Below are positions 1 to 6,105 of a DNA stretch of 6,527 nucleotides, in pieces; the first letter of the stretch is position 1, and every line of letters starts with the position of its first letter. Below the pieces are notes generated by a model, which did no database searches, was not told where the DNA came from, and worked only from the letters and a program-made list of their open reading frames with translations. Position numbers and translations under genes: made by a program. Location: positions 1 through 6,527 of the forward strand of contig JAKANW010000169.1 of assembly GCA_021823555.1 (NCBI GenBank), read 5' to 3'. Source of the DNA: Chloroflexota bacterium. GTDB lineage: Bacteria > Chloroflexota > Anaerolineae > Anaerolineales > Villigracilaceae.

Positions 1-97
1 TGCGCAGCCGCAGGCTGGGCGGGTAGACGGTGTTGTCCGTCCTGGGATAACTGATGAGCCCTTCCGTGTAGAGGTCCTCGGCCACGCGCATGGCCTG
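1..97 (-). other. Topoisomerase IA active-site fragment fused in frame to glmS (probable chimeric junction)
   Basis: Read on the minus strand in the glmS frame, this stretch gives QAMRVAEDLYTEGLISYPRT followed by DNTVYPPSLRLR. The pattern AMRxAExLY-GxISYPRTDNTVYPPSL is the active-site region of type IA topoisomerases of the kind shared by archaea and some bacteria; the Tyr codon at 47-49 (frame residue 400) would be the DNA-attacking tyrosine. GlmS homologues carry a similar short phrase (GSQAMR) at the same place, so the two genes could share the 15 or so bases at 83-97. The fragment is far too short to be a working topoisomerase. It is either the edge of a misassembled contig or the scar of a recombination event. 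The motif is clear; the origin is inference. Confidence 0.8.
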
Positions 98-1246
98 GGA
101 GCCGATGGCATTGACAATACTCCACAGGATGGCGCCTTTGCGGCGGCCTTCTTCCATGGCAGCCAGGGTATCGGCAGTTTCACCCGATTGCGAAATAGCC
201 AACACAACAGTATTCTCATTAATGATCGGATCGCTGTAGCGGAACTCCGAGCCGATGACCACTTCCACCGGAACGCGGGCGATCTTTTCGATCAGGTACT
301 TGCCGACCATGCCGGCATACGCGGCTGTGCCGCAAGCGGTGATGTAAATGTGCTGGATGCGCCTTGCTAGTTCGGGCGTCAGCTTGAGTTCGGGCAGGCG
401 GATACGGCCTTCGTTGAAATCCACGCGGCCTGCCAGCGTATCGGTCAGTGCCCGCACCTGCTCGTGGATCTCCTTTTGCATAAAGTGGCGATACTCGCCC
501 TTTTCCGCCGAGACCGCGTCCCAGGCGATGGTATGGATTTCAGGCTGGAGCGGTTTCCCATCCAGCGTCGTCACGCGCACGCTATCGCGCGTTACGATGG
601 CCATCTGGCGGGACTCCAGAAAGATCACGCGGCGGGTGTGGTCCAAAATGGCAGGGATGTCCGACGCCACAAAATTCTCGCCCTCGCCCAGCCCGATCAC
701 CACGCCGCCTGCATTCCCGATGCGCGCTGTGACAATCTTGTCCGGTTCATCTGCCGAAAGCAACACCACCACATTGGCTCCCTGGATTTGCTGGAAGGTG
801 TTCTGGGCAGCTTCTTCCAGGCTGAGACCGGCGGCTTTGTGGCGCTCAGCCAGGTGCACGATGGTTTCGGTATCCGTATCCGAGTTGAAGGTCACGCCTT
901 CCGAAGTCAGTTCGTCTTTCAGCTCCAGGAAATTCTCGACGATGCCATTATGGACCACGACCATGCGTCCCGAATTTCCAAGATGCGGATGGGCGTTGCG
1001 CGCGGTTGGAACGCCGTGGGTGGCCCAGCGCGTATGACCGATGCCGGGCGCGCCGCTCACAGGTGACTTGTTGACCAGGTCTATCAACTGCGATAACTTA
1101 CCCGCGTCGCGCCGGACTTCGATCTGGTCGCCGTTTAAAATAGCGACTCCCGCCGAGTCGTAGCCGCGGTATTCCAGCCGTTTCAGGCCGTTGAGGATGA
1201 TCGGCGTCGCGTCACGCGGCCCGATATATCCGACGATTCCACACAT
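1..1246 (-). CDS. glmS: Glutamine--fructose-6-phosphate aminotransferase (isomerizing), N-terminal part, 3' end replaced at the window edge
   Basis: GlmS makes glucosamine-6-phosphate from fructose-6-phosphate and glutamine, the first step toward UDP-GlcNAc and peptidoglycan, in the cytoplasm. The frame starts at ATG 1244-1246, giving MCGIVGYIG with the catalytic Cys2 exposed after Met removal. A strong GGAGGA lies 7 nt upstream. Glutaminase-domain residues are all present: R73-W-A-T-H77, H86, N100-G101 and D123 (SDTDTE). The linker carries the family motif MQKEIHEQ. The first SIS domain has C305-G-T (CGTA rather than the common CGTS) and SQSGET at residues 352-357, close to the E. coli numbering. 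GlmS similarity holds to about residue 389. The sugar-binding VASTK motif expected near residues 404-408 is missing, and residues 390-415 instead match a type IA topoisomerase. The family is usually about 600 residues; 415 codons are visible. Identity of the GlmS part is certain; continuity with the last 80 bases is doubtful. Confidence 0.95.
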   Translation of the reverse strand, partial: MCGIVGYIGPRDATPIILNGLKRLEYRGYDSAGVAILNGDQIEVRRDAGKLSQLIDLVNKSPVSGAPGIGHTRWATHGVPTARNAHPHLGNSGRMVVVHNGIVENFLELKDELTSEGVTFNSDTDTETIVHLAERHKAAGLSLEEAAQNTFQQIQGANVVVLLSADEPDKIVTARIGNAGGVVIGLGEGENFVASDIPAILDHTRRVIFLESRQMAIVTRDSVRVTTLDGKPLQPEIHTIAWDAVSAEKGEYRHFMQKEIHEQVRALTDTLAGRVDFNEGRIRLPELKLTPELARRIQHIYITACGTAAYAGMVGKYLIEKIARVPVEVVIGSEFRYSDPIINENTVVLAISQSGETADTLAAMEEGRRKGAILWSIVNAIGSQAMRVAEDLYTEGLISYPRTDNTVYPPSLRLR

Positions 1247-1253
1247 AGGGGGT

Positions 1254-1259
1254 TCCTCC
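1254..1259 (-). promoter_or_regulatory. Ribosome binding site of glmS
   Basis: On the minus strand this reads GGAGGA, 7 nt before the ATG. It fixes the glmS start so that Cys follows directly after Met, as the enzyme requires. Confidence 0.85.
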
Positions 1260-1460
1260 AGATTTGTGATCGAGTTTGAATAGCCGACGCTCGTATTCCG
1301 AATATCGAATGCCGGGTATCGTTTGTTGTTGCCATCCTCCACGGTTTTATCTGCGCCGTTGCCGGTACATCTTGTCGGGGAGTTTTCTACTGGAGGGAAA
1401 GATTTTCGGGGTATGGCGTTCCCGCAGGGCTTCCGCTGAACTCTCGATTTTTTTTCACTT

Positions 1461-1496
1461 TCACCCCTCTCTCCCTTAGGGAGAGGGTTGGGGTGA
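1461..1496. repeat. Nested inverted repeat with GGGAGAG core
   Basis: The outer arms TCACCCC (1461-1467) and GGGGTGA (1490-1496) enclose inner arms CTCTCCC (1469-1475) and GGGAGAG (1479-1485) around a TTA loop. The element resembles the CCCTCTCCC/GGGAGAGGG palindromic interspersed repeat seen in many environmental bacterial genomes. There is no T-run after it, so a terminator role on the plus strand is unlikely. Confidence 0.75.
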
Positions 1497-1507
1497 GGGC
1501 GAATTAG

Positions 1508-1525
1508 CTCCATCTTGCGATGGAG
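1508..1525. repeat. Perfect 7-bp hairpin with TTGC loop
   Basis: CTCCATC (1508-1514) and GATGGAG (1519-1525) pair perfectly around TTGC. It sits 11 bases after the preceding nested repeat and shares its TTGC loop with the next hairpin. Function unknown; it may be part of one composite repeat element. Confidence 0.6.
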
Positions 1526-1530
1526 AACCC

Positions 1531-1577
1531 TGATCCTCGTCATCCTTCGACTGCCCCTTGCGGGGCGCTCAGGATCA
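1531..1577. repeat. Long-armed inverted repeat with GCCCC-TTGC-GGGGC core
   Basis: Outer arms TGATCCT (1531-1537) and AGGATCA (1571-1577) are perfect reverse complements; an alternative left arm ATCCT lies at 1542-1546. The inner hairpin is GCCCC (1553-1557), TTGC, GGGGC (1562-1566). The CATCCTTCGACT and GCTCAGGAT pieces resemble a common dispersed palindrome of bacterial intergenic DNA, here with an altered centre. Confidence 0.6.
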
Positions 1578-1774
1578 TGCGCTGTTCTTTCCCGCGAAAA
1601 TTGTTGCGAATCACCTCCTTTAACAGGTTGCAGGATACGCGCGGGGGAGGATTATACCCGATAAACGGGACCAACTGCGAGTCGCGCTCGAAGCGATAGT
1701 TAGTATATCGTCCGGATTCTGTGAATAAACCGTTGTGTTCACCGTACAAACCCCATACAAATCCAGCTTTCTGA

Positions 1775-1803
1775 TTGACTGTGTCTGCCCGCTTTGATAA
1801 TAT
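1775..1803 (+). promoter_or_regulatory. Probable promoter of the tad-like operon, near-leaderless
   Basis: A TTGACT -35 box (1775-1780) is followed by GATAAT (1796-1801, spacer 15) or TAATAT (1798-1803, spacer 17). Either -10 would start transcription around 1808-1811, at or just before the ATG at 1811. There is no room for a 5' leader with a ribosome site. Confidence 0.55.
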
Positions 1804-1810
1804 TGGAGTG

Positions 1811-2446
1811 ATGAGAGACCTCCTTTTACGCATCAAATCAGCTCGTCCAAAGTCACGCGGGCAAAGCCTGGTGGAGTTGGCAATCGTTTTGGGGTTGCTC
1901 CTGTATATGATGGTCGCTATTGTGGAATATGGCTTCCTGCTCAACCGTTATCTGAACCTGTTGGACGCCGCCCGTGAAGCCGCCCGTTTTGGCAGTAATG
2001 TGGATCCATTCGACCCCCAAACGCATGCCATTGATCCGAATTTCTTCGTGCGCCCGGATCTGTCCCAGCCACCCAATAGCACTACCAACCAGCCGGGGCT
2101 GGCTGACATGGTAGAAGATTATATGCAGCCGATCACCCTGGATCCCACTCGCGACGATATTGTGATTTCGTTTTTCAGTGTAAATGGATCGAACATTGTG
2201 CGCTTTCCGACGGACGCACCAACCGGCTGGAGCCGGTACGGCAACGCCCAGTCACACTTTTCGGATCAGGATATCATCAACCGGCTGGATGCCAACGCCC
2301 CGGCGACGGGCGTCCTGGTAGTCGAAGTATTTTATACCTACCATTCACTTCTCCACCTGCCGTTGTTTCCAGAAACGATCTCAGTGTACACCTATTCCAT
2401 TATGCCCCTCTCGGCGGCGGAACCGACGCCAACGGCCATGCCCTAA
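1811..2446 (+). CDS. TadE-like pseudopilin-type membrane-anchored protein
   Basis: TadE-family proteins are single-pass pseudopilins of the Tad/Flp pilus or related surface systems. This 211-residue product has a basic N-terminus, then RGQSLVELAIVLGLLL, a hydrophobic helix of about residues 20-44, then the typical NRYLNLLDAAREAARFGS (about 45-62). G17 followed by Glu22 gives the G-x4-E pattern cut by TadV-type prepilin peptidases. The remaining 150 residues, predicted outside the membrane, match nothing I recognise and end in a short EPTPTAMP tail. A longer frame from TTG 1775 exists, but that codon falls inside the proposed -35 box, and the family motif begins suitably after ATG 1811. GGAG at 1805-1808 is too close to serve that ATG, so initiation may be leaderless. 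It is the first of three co-directional genes. TadE-like membership is firm; whether it belongs to a true pilus is not known. Confidence 0.87.
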   Translation: MRDLLLRIKSARPKSRGQSLVELAIVLGLLLYMMVAIVEYGFLLNRYLNLLDAAREAARFGSNVDPFDPQTHAIDPNFFVRPDLSQPPNSTTNQPGLADMVEDYMQPITLDPTRDDIVISFFSVNGSNIVRFPTDAPTGWSRYGNAQSHFSDQDIINRLDANAPATGVLVVEVFYTYHSLLHLPLFPETISVYTYSIMPLSAAEPTPTAMP

Positions 2447-2452
2447 ATAATC

Positions 2453-2456
2453 AGGA
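2453..2456 (+). promoter_or_regulatory. Ribosome binding site of the VWA gene
   Basis: AGGA lies 6 nt before ATG 2463 within a 16-nt gap after the preceding stop, which supports this start and co-transcription with the TadE-like gene. Confidence 0.7.
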
Positions 2457-2462
2457 ACCCTT

Positions 2463-3989
2463 ATGTTCAAAATCAGTAAAATCCAGCGCTCGCAATCCAA
2501 AGACCCGCAACGCCAAAAAGGACAGGTGCTGATCATTGTGATCTTTGCCATGGTGGCCTTGATCGCCTTTATTGGCTTGGTGGTGGACCTCGGCCTAGTC
2601 TTCATCCAGTATGGGCGGCTGCGCCGCTCGGTGGATGCAGCCGCGTTGGCGGCCTCCTCTCAGATCCGCAAAGGTTACACAATCAACAGCTTGGAACGGG
2701 CGGCGAATGAGTTCCTGATTTTGAATGATATTAACGATCCAAGCGCCACTATCGATACCTGCGATACGGATATTACCCTTTGCGACACGAATCATAACGG
2801 GATCATCGAAGATGCAGAACGGCGAAAATTTGTGCGGGTGGTAGCCTCTTCCGAAGTCCAGTTGGCGTTCCTGCCGGTGCTGGGGATCAGAACGGCTCAC
2901 ATGACGGCCTCGGCTGTCTCTGAAGCAGCCTCAGTGGATTTGGCGCTGGTATTGGACCGCTCAGAGTCCATGGCCTACAACTACGATAATAGTAGTTCCA
3001 GCAAGGATCCCTCACAATGTGATGCGGTCCCCAATGGCAATTGGGCCGGCGATTGCTCACCGTTTTCCTCGGTCAGACAGGCTGCGTATGATTTTATCGA
3101 TAACCTGTTCCTGAAAGACGCGCAGAACCCCATCGGTTATGATCGGGTGGCCGTGATCACCTTCGACCGCCATGCCCAGGTGAACCTTGACCTGACCTCC
3201 GATAAACTAGCCATCCAGAACGCGATCCACCACCTGACGGTGTACGCGGTTAGCAGCACAGGCGTTGGTTATAATACCGACGGATCCTGCAACCTGGTCA
3301 ATGGGTATCCAAGTTATTCTCCCCCGGTTGCAGGCGGCCCATGCCGTTTATACGATGATACCACTCACGACTATCTGATCTTCGATTGTCCGCTCTACCA
3401 CGTTTCAGGCGGCGACCCGTCTTCCTGCGGCACCACCAACATCGGCGGGGGCCTGTTATATGCGGGCAACGAATTTGCCACATATTTCCGCGAAAGTTCA
3501 CTGTGGGTGACCATCCTGTTGACCGATGGCGTGGCCAACTCATCTATTGATATAACCAATGCCCATCCGTATGGCTTTTGTCCCAGTTCCACCCATACCC
3601 AACCCTTCTGTTCGGATGGATATGCAGCCACCCGCCATTGCGCCGATGCTGATCACAAAGATCGCTGTATCACAGAAGGGGCGGATGGAAAGGGAGGCGG
3701 CACCACGACTTGGAATCCCGCCCATTATGATGCAGATGACTTTGCTCGCGATATGGCCGATTTCGTGGCGCTCGACCAAAATTCCTTGATCTTTACCATC
3801 GGCTTTGGTTCCCTGGTCAACGATGCCAATAACGGCGGTCCCCCCCACGACCGGGATCTCGGTGAGAAGCTTCTGGAGTATGTTTCTTACGTTGGCAAAG
3901 GTTCGTATTATTTCGCCCCGAACGGCAACCAGCTGCACCAGATCTTCGCCTCCATTGCCGATAAGATTGCTACCCGCCTGACCCAATAG
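2463..3989 (+). CDS. TadG-like membrane-anchored protein with von Willebrand factor A domain
   Basis: TadG-like proteins anchor in the cytoplasmic membrane and expose a large domain, here a metal-binding VWA fold that probably mediates protein contacts in surface assembly. In this 508-residue product, residues 19-50 (KGQVLIIVIF onward) form the N-terminal helix, followed by GRLRRSVDAAALAAS, the signature of Tad TadE/G-like proteins. G20 is not followed by Glu at +5, so prepilin cleavage is not expected. Residues 108-119 form an EF-hand-like loop (DTNHNGIIEDAE). The VWA domain spans about 158-505, with MIDAS residues D165-R-S-E-S169, T325 in TNIGGG, and D355 in LLTDG: an intact metal site. It is larger than a minimal VWA domain of about 200 residues because of insertions near 172-200, 262-323 and 362-420. 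Twelve Cys, all after residue 99, fit disulfides outside the cell. Sixteen-nt gaps on both sides indicate one operon. Family confident; ligand unknown. Confidence 0.9.
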   Translation: MFKISKIQRSQSKDPQRQKGQVLIIVIFAMVALIAFIGLVVDLGLVFIQYGRLRRSVDAAALAASSQIRKGYTINSLERAANEFLILNDINDPSATIDTCDTDITLCDTNHNGIIEDAERRKFVRVVASSEVQLAFLPVLGIRTAHMTASAVSEAASVDLALVLDRSESMAYNYDNSSSSKDPSQCDAVPNGNWAGDCSPFSSVRQAAYDFIDNLFLKDAQNPIGYDRVAVITFDRHAQVNLDLTSDKLAIQNAIHHLTVYAVSSTGVGYNTDGSCNLVNGYPSYSPPVAGGPCRLYDDTTHDYLIFDCPLYHVSGGDPSSCGTTNIGGGLLYAGNEFATYFRESSLWVTILLTDGVANSSIDITNAHPYGFCPSSTHTQPFCSDGYAATRHCADADHKDRCITEGADGKGGGTTTWNPAHYDADDFARDMADFVALDQNSLIFTIGFGSLVNDANNGGPPHDRDLGEKLLEYVSYVGKGSYYFAPNGNQLHQIFASIADKIATRLTQ

Positions 3990-3996
3990 AGCCAGT

Positions 3997-4000
3997 GAGG
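3997..4000 (+). promoter_or_regulatory. Ribosome binding site of the third operon gene
   Basis: GAGG lies 5 nt before ATG 4006, inside the 16-nt gap after the VWA gene stop. Confidence 0.7.
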
Positions 4001-4005
4001 TCTTT

Positions 4006-5925
4006 ATGAGCAGTTCAAAACCAATCTCCTTCCGTATTAGCAGGCGACCCGGAAAAAGAAACGGTCCGGGCCAGGCCCTCTTAGAATTTGCCCTGGCCTT
4101 ACCCATCCTGTTGACGGTCATCTTCGGCATCGTTGACTTTGCCCTGGTATTCCAGGCCTGGCTTTCCGTGGAAAACGTGGCCCGCCAGACGCTTCGCTAT
4201 GCTGTGACCGGTCAATACGACCCGGCCTTTTGCGTGGATGTAGATGGAGACAACACTCCCTGCGGGGGAGCCAGCAAGAATGCCGAGGAGGATGCGGCCC
4301 GTTTGAAATCCATCCAACAGGTTGGCACCGGCTGGACGATTGGATTAATGCGTGATACCTCTGTGCCGCAAACCACTGCCGGCCAAAGCCAGGCAGGCTA
4401 TTTTGATATAACCGTCTGCTCCAGCCGCGATCTAAATGGAGATACTGTTCCAGATCTAACGATCATCAAGCCAGTCATGGGAGGCAACTATGCCAATTGC
4501 CTGTTGCCAGATGGCACTCCCACGCAGGATGCAGGCACGCCTGGGGACCGCGTCTACATCATGGTGGATTTCAACCACCCTTACATTACACCTCTGAGCG
4601 GTTTTTTTAATCAAGTAGCAAAGCTGCCCAACTATGTACACCTGGTCTCCACACGTGACGGCATCGTGGAAACCTTCCGTGTGGCGCGCGCCATTAGTGT
4701 GCCTCCCCAGGCCAACCAGCCGACCGATACGGCCACCAACACGCTGCCGCCAACGGCAACCTTCACACGGACACTTACTTTTACTCCTACCATTACGCGC
4801 ACCCCCACCCAGACCTATACGCCCACCAATACGCCGACGATCACGAATACCCCTACCAAAACGTTGACGCCCACAATCACGTATACGCCGACCATCACTC
4901 CTACGCCGGATTGCTCGCTGTGGGAAAATTATGCGCTGGGTAGTTTCAGCGAAGGTACAAGTAATGGCCTGCCCCGTCTGAAGATTTCAGTTACGAACCC
5001 CGATCCCTCGGGCGGCGCGTACCTGCAAAGCGTGGACCTGAATTGGGATGCTTATGATGCAGCCAATTCTTCCCAATCCTATCGGCGCACTTACTTTAAT
5101 CTCATCAACAGCGGCCACAGGATCAATAATACACAGGACACCGATTCACATACAACCTTTACTGTGTCACATTCCTCGGCCACCTGGCTCCCCTATAATG
5201 CGACCTACCCCTTGTATTTCGACTTTTCCAAGTCCGACTCGACCTGGTCGGGTATTCCAGCTTATTCTTTCGGCCTGACGCTCACATTTTCCAATGGCTG
5301 TACAGCCTCCATTGACCCCCAGGCCGCGCCCACGCGCACCCAAACTTCAACGCCGAGCACTACGCCCACGCCGGCTAACACCTCCACGATCACCCCAACG
5401 CCGCAGTGCAATATTTCGGGCGCAATTTTTACAACCGATTTGAATGGCGACCCGCAAAACGTGAATGGATACGACTGCCCGTATGGGTGTGTCAGTTCAC
5501 CTTACCTTGCATCCAACGGTTTGGCGCCTGGCCAATGGTCTTGGAGAGTGGAAACGGTTGGCAACCCAGTGGTGGAGGTGAATAGCGGCTCTGCCTATCT
5601 GAATCCGGGCCAGCAATTTGGGCCGCCCTCGGGTGTCATCGTGCCGCTGGGTTTGAACATGTATAATATCCCGCCCAACTACTTCCCGGGTGAATTCAAG
5701 GTATCCGTCTGGCAGAGCGGTAATCCGAACTGCGGCGAAAAGCACGATAACTTCAAGATCTTGAACGCAGCGCCCAGCCCGACCCCGAGCAACACGCCAC
5801 GTCCTACATTGACGCGCACGAACACCCCGATGTGGACGCCCACCCATACACCCTATGCGACCTGGACACCGACACCGACGAAAACTCCTACGCCCTCGCC
5901 AACGCTCTGCTTTGACGGTTGTTAG
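4006..5925 (+). CDS. TadE-like protein with Pro-Thr linkers and two Cys-containing extracellular modules
   Basis: The 639-residue product begins with a basic segment and GPGQALLEFALALPILL, a TadE-type pseudopilin helix (about 22-50) with the G22-x4-E27 prepilin-peptidase pattern, then WLSVENVARQTLRYAVTG. An N-terminal globular part (about 70-232) holds Cys 76, 86, 138 and 165 and two Asp-rich calcium-type motifs. After that come linker 1 (238-301), module A (about 303-438, Cys 303 and 432, probably a beta-sandwich), linker 2 (440-467), module B (about 468-588, Cys 468, 491, 495, 576) and linker 3 (589-633), ending in CFDGC. The linkers are dominated by TPT repeats, as in many surface proteins of Chloroflexota, and likely act as extended, possibly glycosylated spacers. 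It is much longer than a usual TadE protein (about 130-200 residues). It probably works with the two upstream genes as the exposed, modular component. No enzyme motif was seen. Architecture is clear; module functions are unknown. Confidence 0.87.
   Translation: MSSSKPISFRISRRPGKRNGPGQALLEFALALPILLTVIFGIVDFALVFQAWLSVENVARQTLRYAVTGQYDPAFCVDVDGDNTPCGGASKNAEEDAARLKSIQQVGTGWTIGLMRDTSVPQTTAGQSQAGYFDITVCSSRDLNGDTVPDLTIIKPVMGGNYANCLLPDGTPTQDAGTPGDRVYIMVDFNHPYITPLSGFFNQVAKLPNYVHLVSTRDGIVETFRVARAISVPPQANQPTDTATNTLPPTATFTRTLTFTPTITRTPTQTYTPTNTPTITNTPTKTLTPTITYTPTITPTPDCSLWENYALGSFSEGTSNGLPRLKISVTNPDPSGGAYLQSVDLNWDAYDAANSSQSYRRTYFNLINSGHRINNTQDTDSHTTFTVSHSSATWLPYNATYPLYFDFSKSDSTWSGIPAYSFGLTLTFSNGCTASIDPQAAPTRTQTSTPSTTPTPANTSTITPTPQCNISGAIFTTDLNGDPQNVNGYDCPYGCVSSPYLASNGLAPGQWSWRVETVGNPVVEVNSGSAYLNPGQQFGPPSGVIVPLGLNMYNIPPNYFPGEFKVSVWQSGNPNCGEKHDNFKILNAAPSPTPSNTPRPTLTRTNTPMWTPTHTPYATWTPTPTKTPTPSPTLCFDGC
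4717..4908 (+). repeat. Pro-Thr linker 1, about 64 codons
   Basis: Degenerate tandem repeats of ACN-CCN-ACN codons encode TPT, TNTPT and TFTPT units at residues 238-301, ending PTPDC at the border of module A. Codon third positions vary, so selection appears to act on the protein, not on a recent DNA duplication. Confidence 0.85.
5323..5406 (+). repeat. Pro-Thr linker 2, about 28 codons
   Basis: Encodes PTRTQTSTPSTTPTP and related units (residues 440-467), ending PTPQC at the border of module B. It is the shortest of the three linkers. Confidence 0.8.
5770..5904 (+). repeat. Pro-Thr linker 3, about 45 codons, C-terminal
   Basis: Encodes PSPTPSNTPRPTLTRT and TPTPTKTPTPSPT type units (residues 589-633). 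As in the other linkers, a Cys follows almost at once, but here only six further residues (LCFDGC) remain before the stop. Confidence 0.8.
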
Positions 5926-5950
5926 GGGGCCTGCCGACCGGTTGAATATC

Positions 5951-5984
5951 ATCAGGAGACTGTGCAGCTTCACAGTCTCCTGAT
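5951..5984 (+). terminator. Stem-loop terminator after the tad-like operon
   Basis: ATCAGGAGACTGTG (5951-5964) and CACAGTCTCCTGAT (5971-5984) pair over 14 bp without mismatch around a 6-nt loop. TTGTTAAT follows, a modest T-rich tail. It lies 25 nt after the stop codon and is suited to the plus strand only; the opposite side has no T-run. Confidence 0.8.
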
Positions 5985-6018
5985 TTGTTAATGGCTCCTC
6001 TTGTGCAGAACTTCCCGA

Positions 6019-6039
6019 CACTTGCACCTGGCGCAAGTG
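6019..6039. repeat. Short inverted repeat in the gap before the membrane-protein gene
   Basis: CACTTGC (6019-6025) and GCAAGTG (6033-6039) form a perfect 7-bp stem with a 7-nt loop. It could be an operator-like site or simply a minor hairpin; no T-run follows. Confidence 0.45.
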
Positions 6040-6105
6040 CAGGGGAGGTTTCCTTGAAAAACATTGTTGGGCCGTTCCGGCCTGCGCGGCGGTTCGCATC
6101 ATCAG

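Larger units (their letters stand above)
1247..1810. other. Divergent intergenic region, 564 bp, no supported gene
   Basis: This stretch separates glmS (minus) from the tad-like genes (plus), so it must carry promoters for both. The plus-strand promoter can be proposed at 1775-1803; no convincing -35/-10 pair was found for glmS. The centre (1461-1577) is filled with three inverted repeats, and a T8 run lies at 1448-1455. Open frames on either strand here show no recognisable domain, no sensible ribosome site and low-complexity translations, so none is called. Confidence 0.75.

Noticed and set aside
188..1066. Long plus-strand frames opposite glmS
   Set aside because: They lie wholly antisense to a gene with complete active-site motifs, and their translations are rich in Ser/Arg/Trp with no domain; they are shadows.
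1775..1810. Upstream TTG start extending the tadE-like gene by 12 codons
   Set aside because: The codon is part of the likely -35 box, no ribosome site precedes it, and the added residues do not fit the basic N-terminus of the family.
1540..1944. Minus-strand 134-codon frame overlapping the intergenic hairpins and the tadE-like start
   Set aside because: It runs through the palindromic repeats and antisense to the pseudopilin helix, with no recognisable domain and no ribosome site at its start.
2223..2237. Small perfect palindrome (CCGGCTGGAGCCGG) inside the tadE-like gene
   Set aside because: A single 6-bp stem within coding sequence, no tail or partner copy; probably chance in CG-rich codons.
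4717..4908. Pro-Thr repeats considered as a CRISPR-like or microsatellite array
   Set aside because: Units are short, degenerate at third codon positions and stay in frame, with no constant repeats or unique spacers; they are protein-level repeats.
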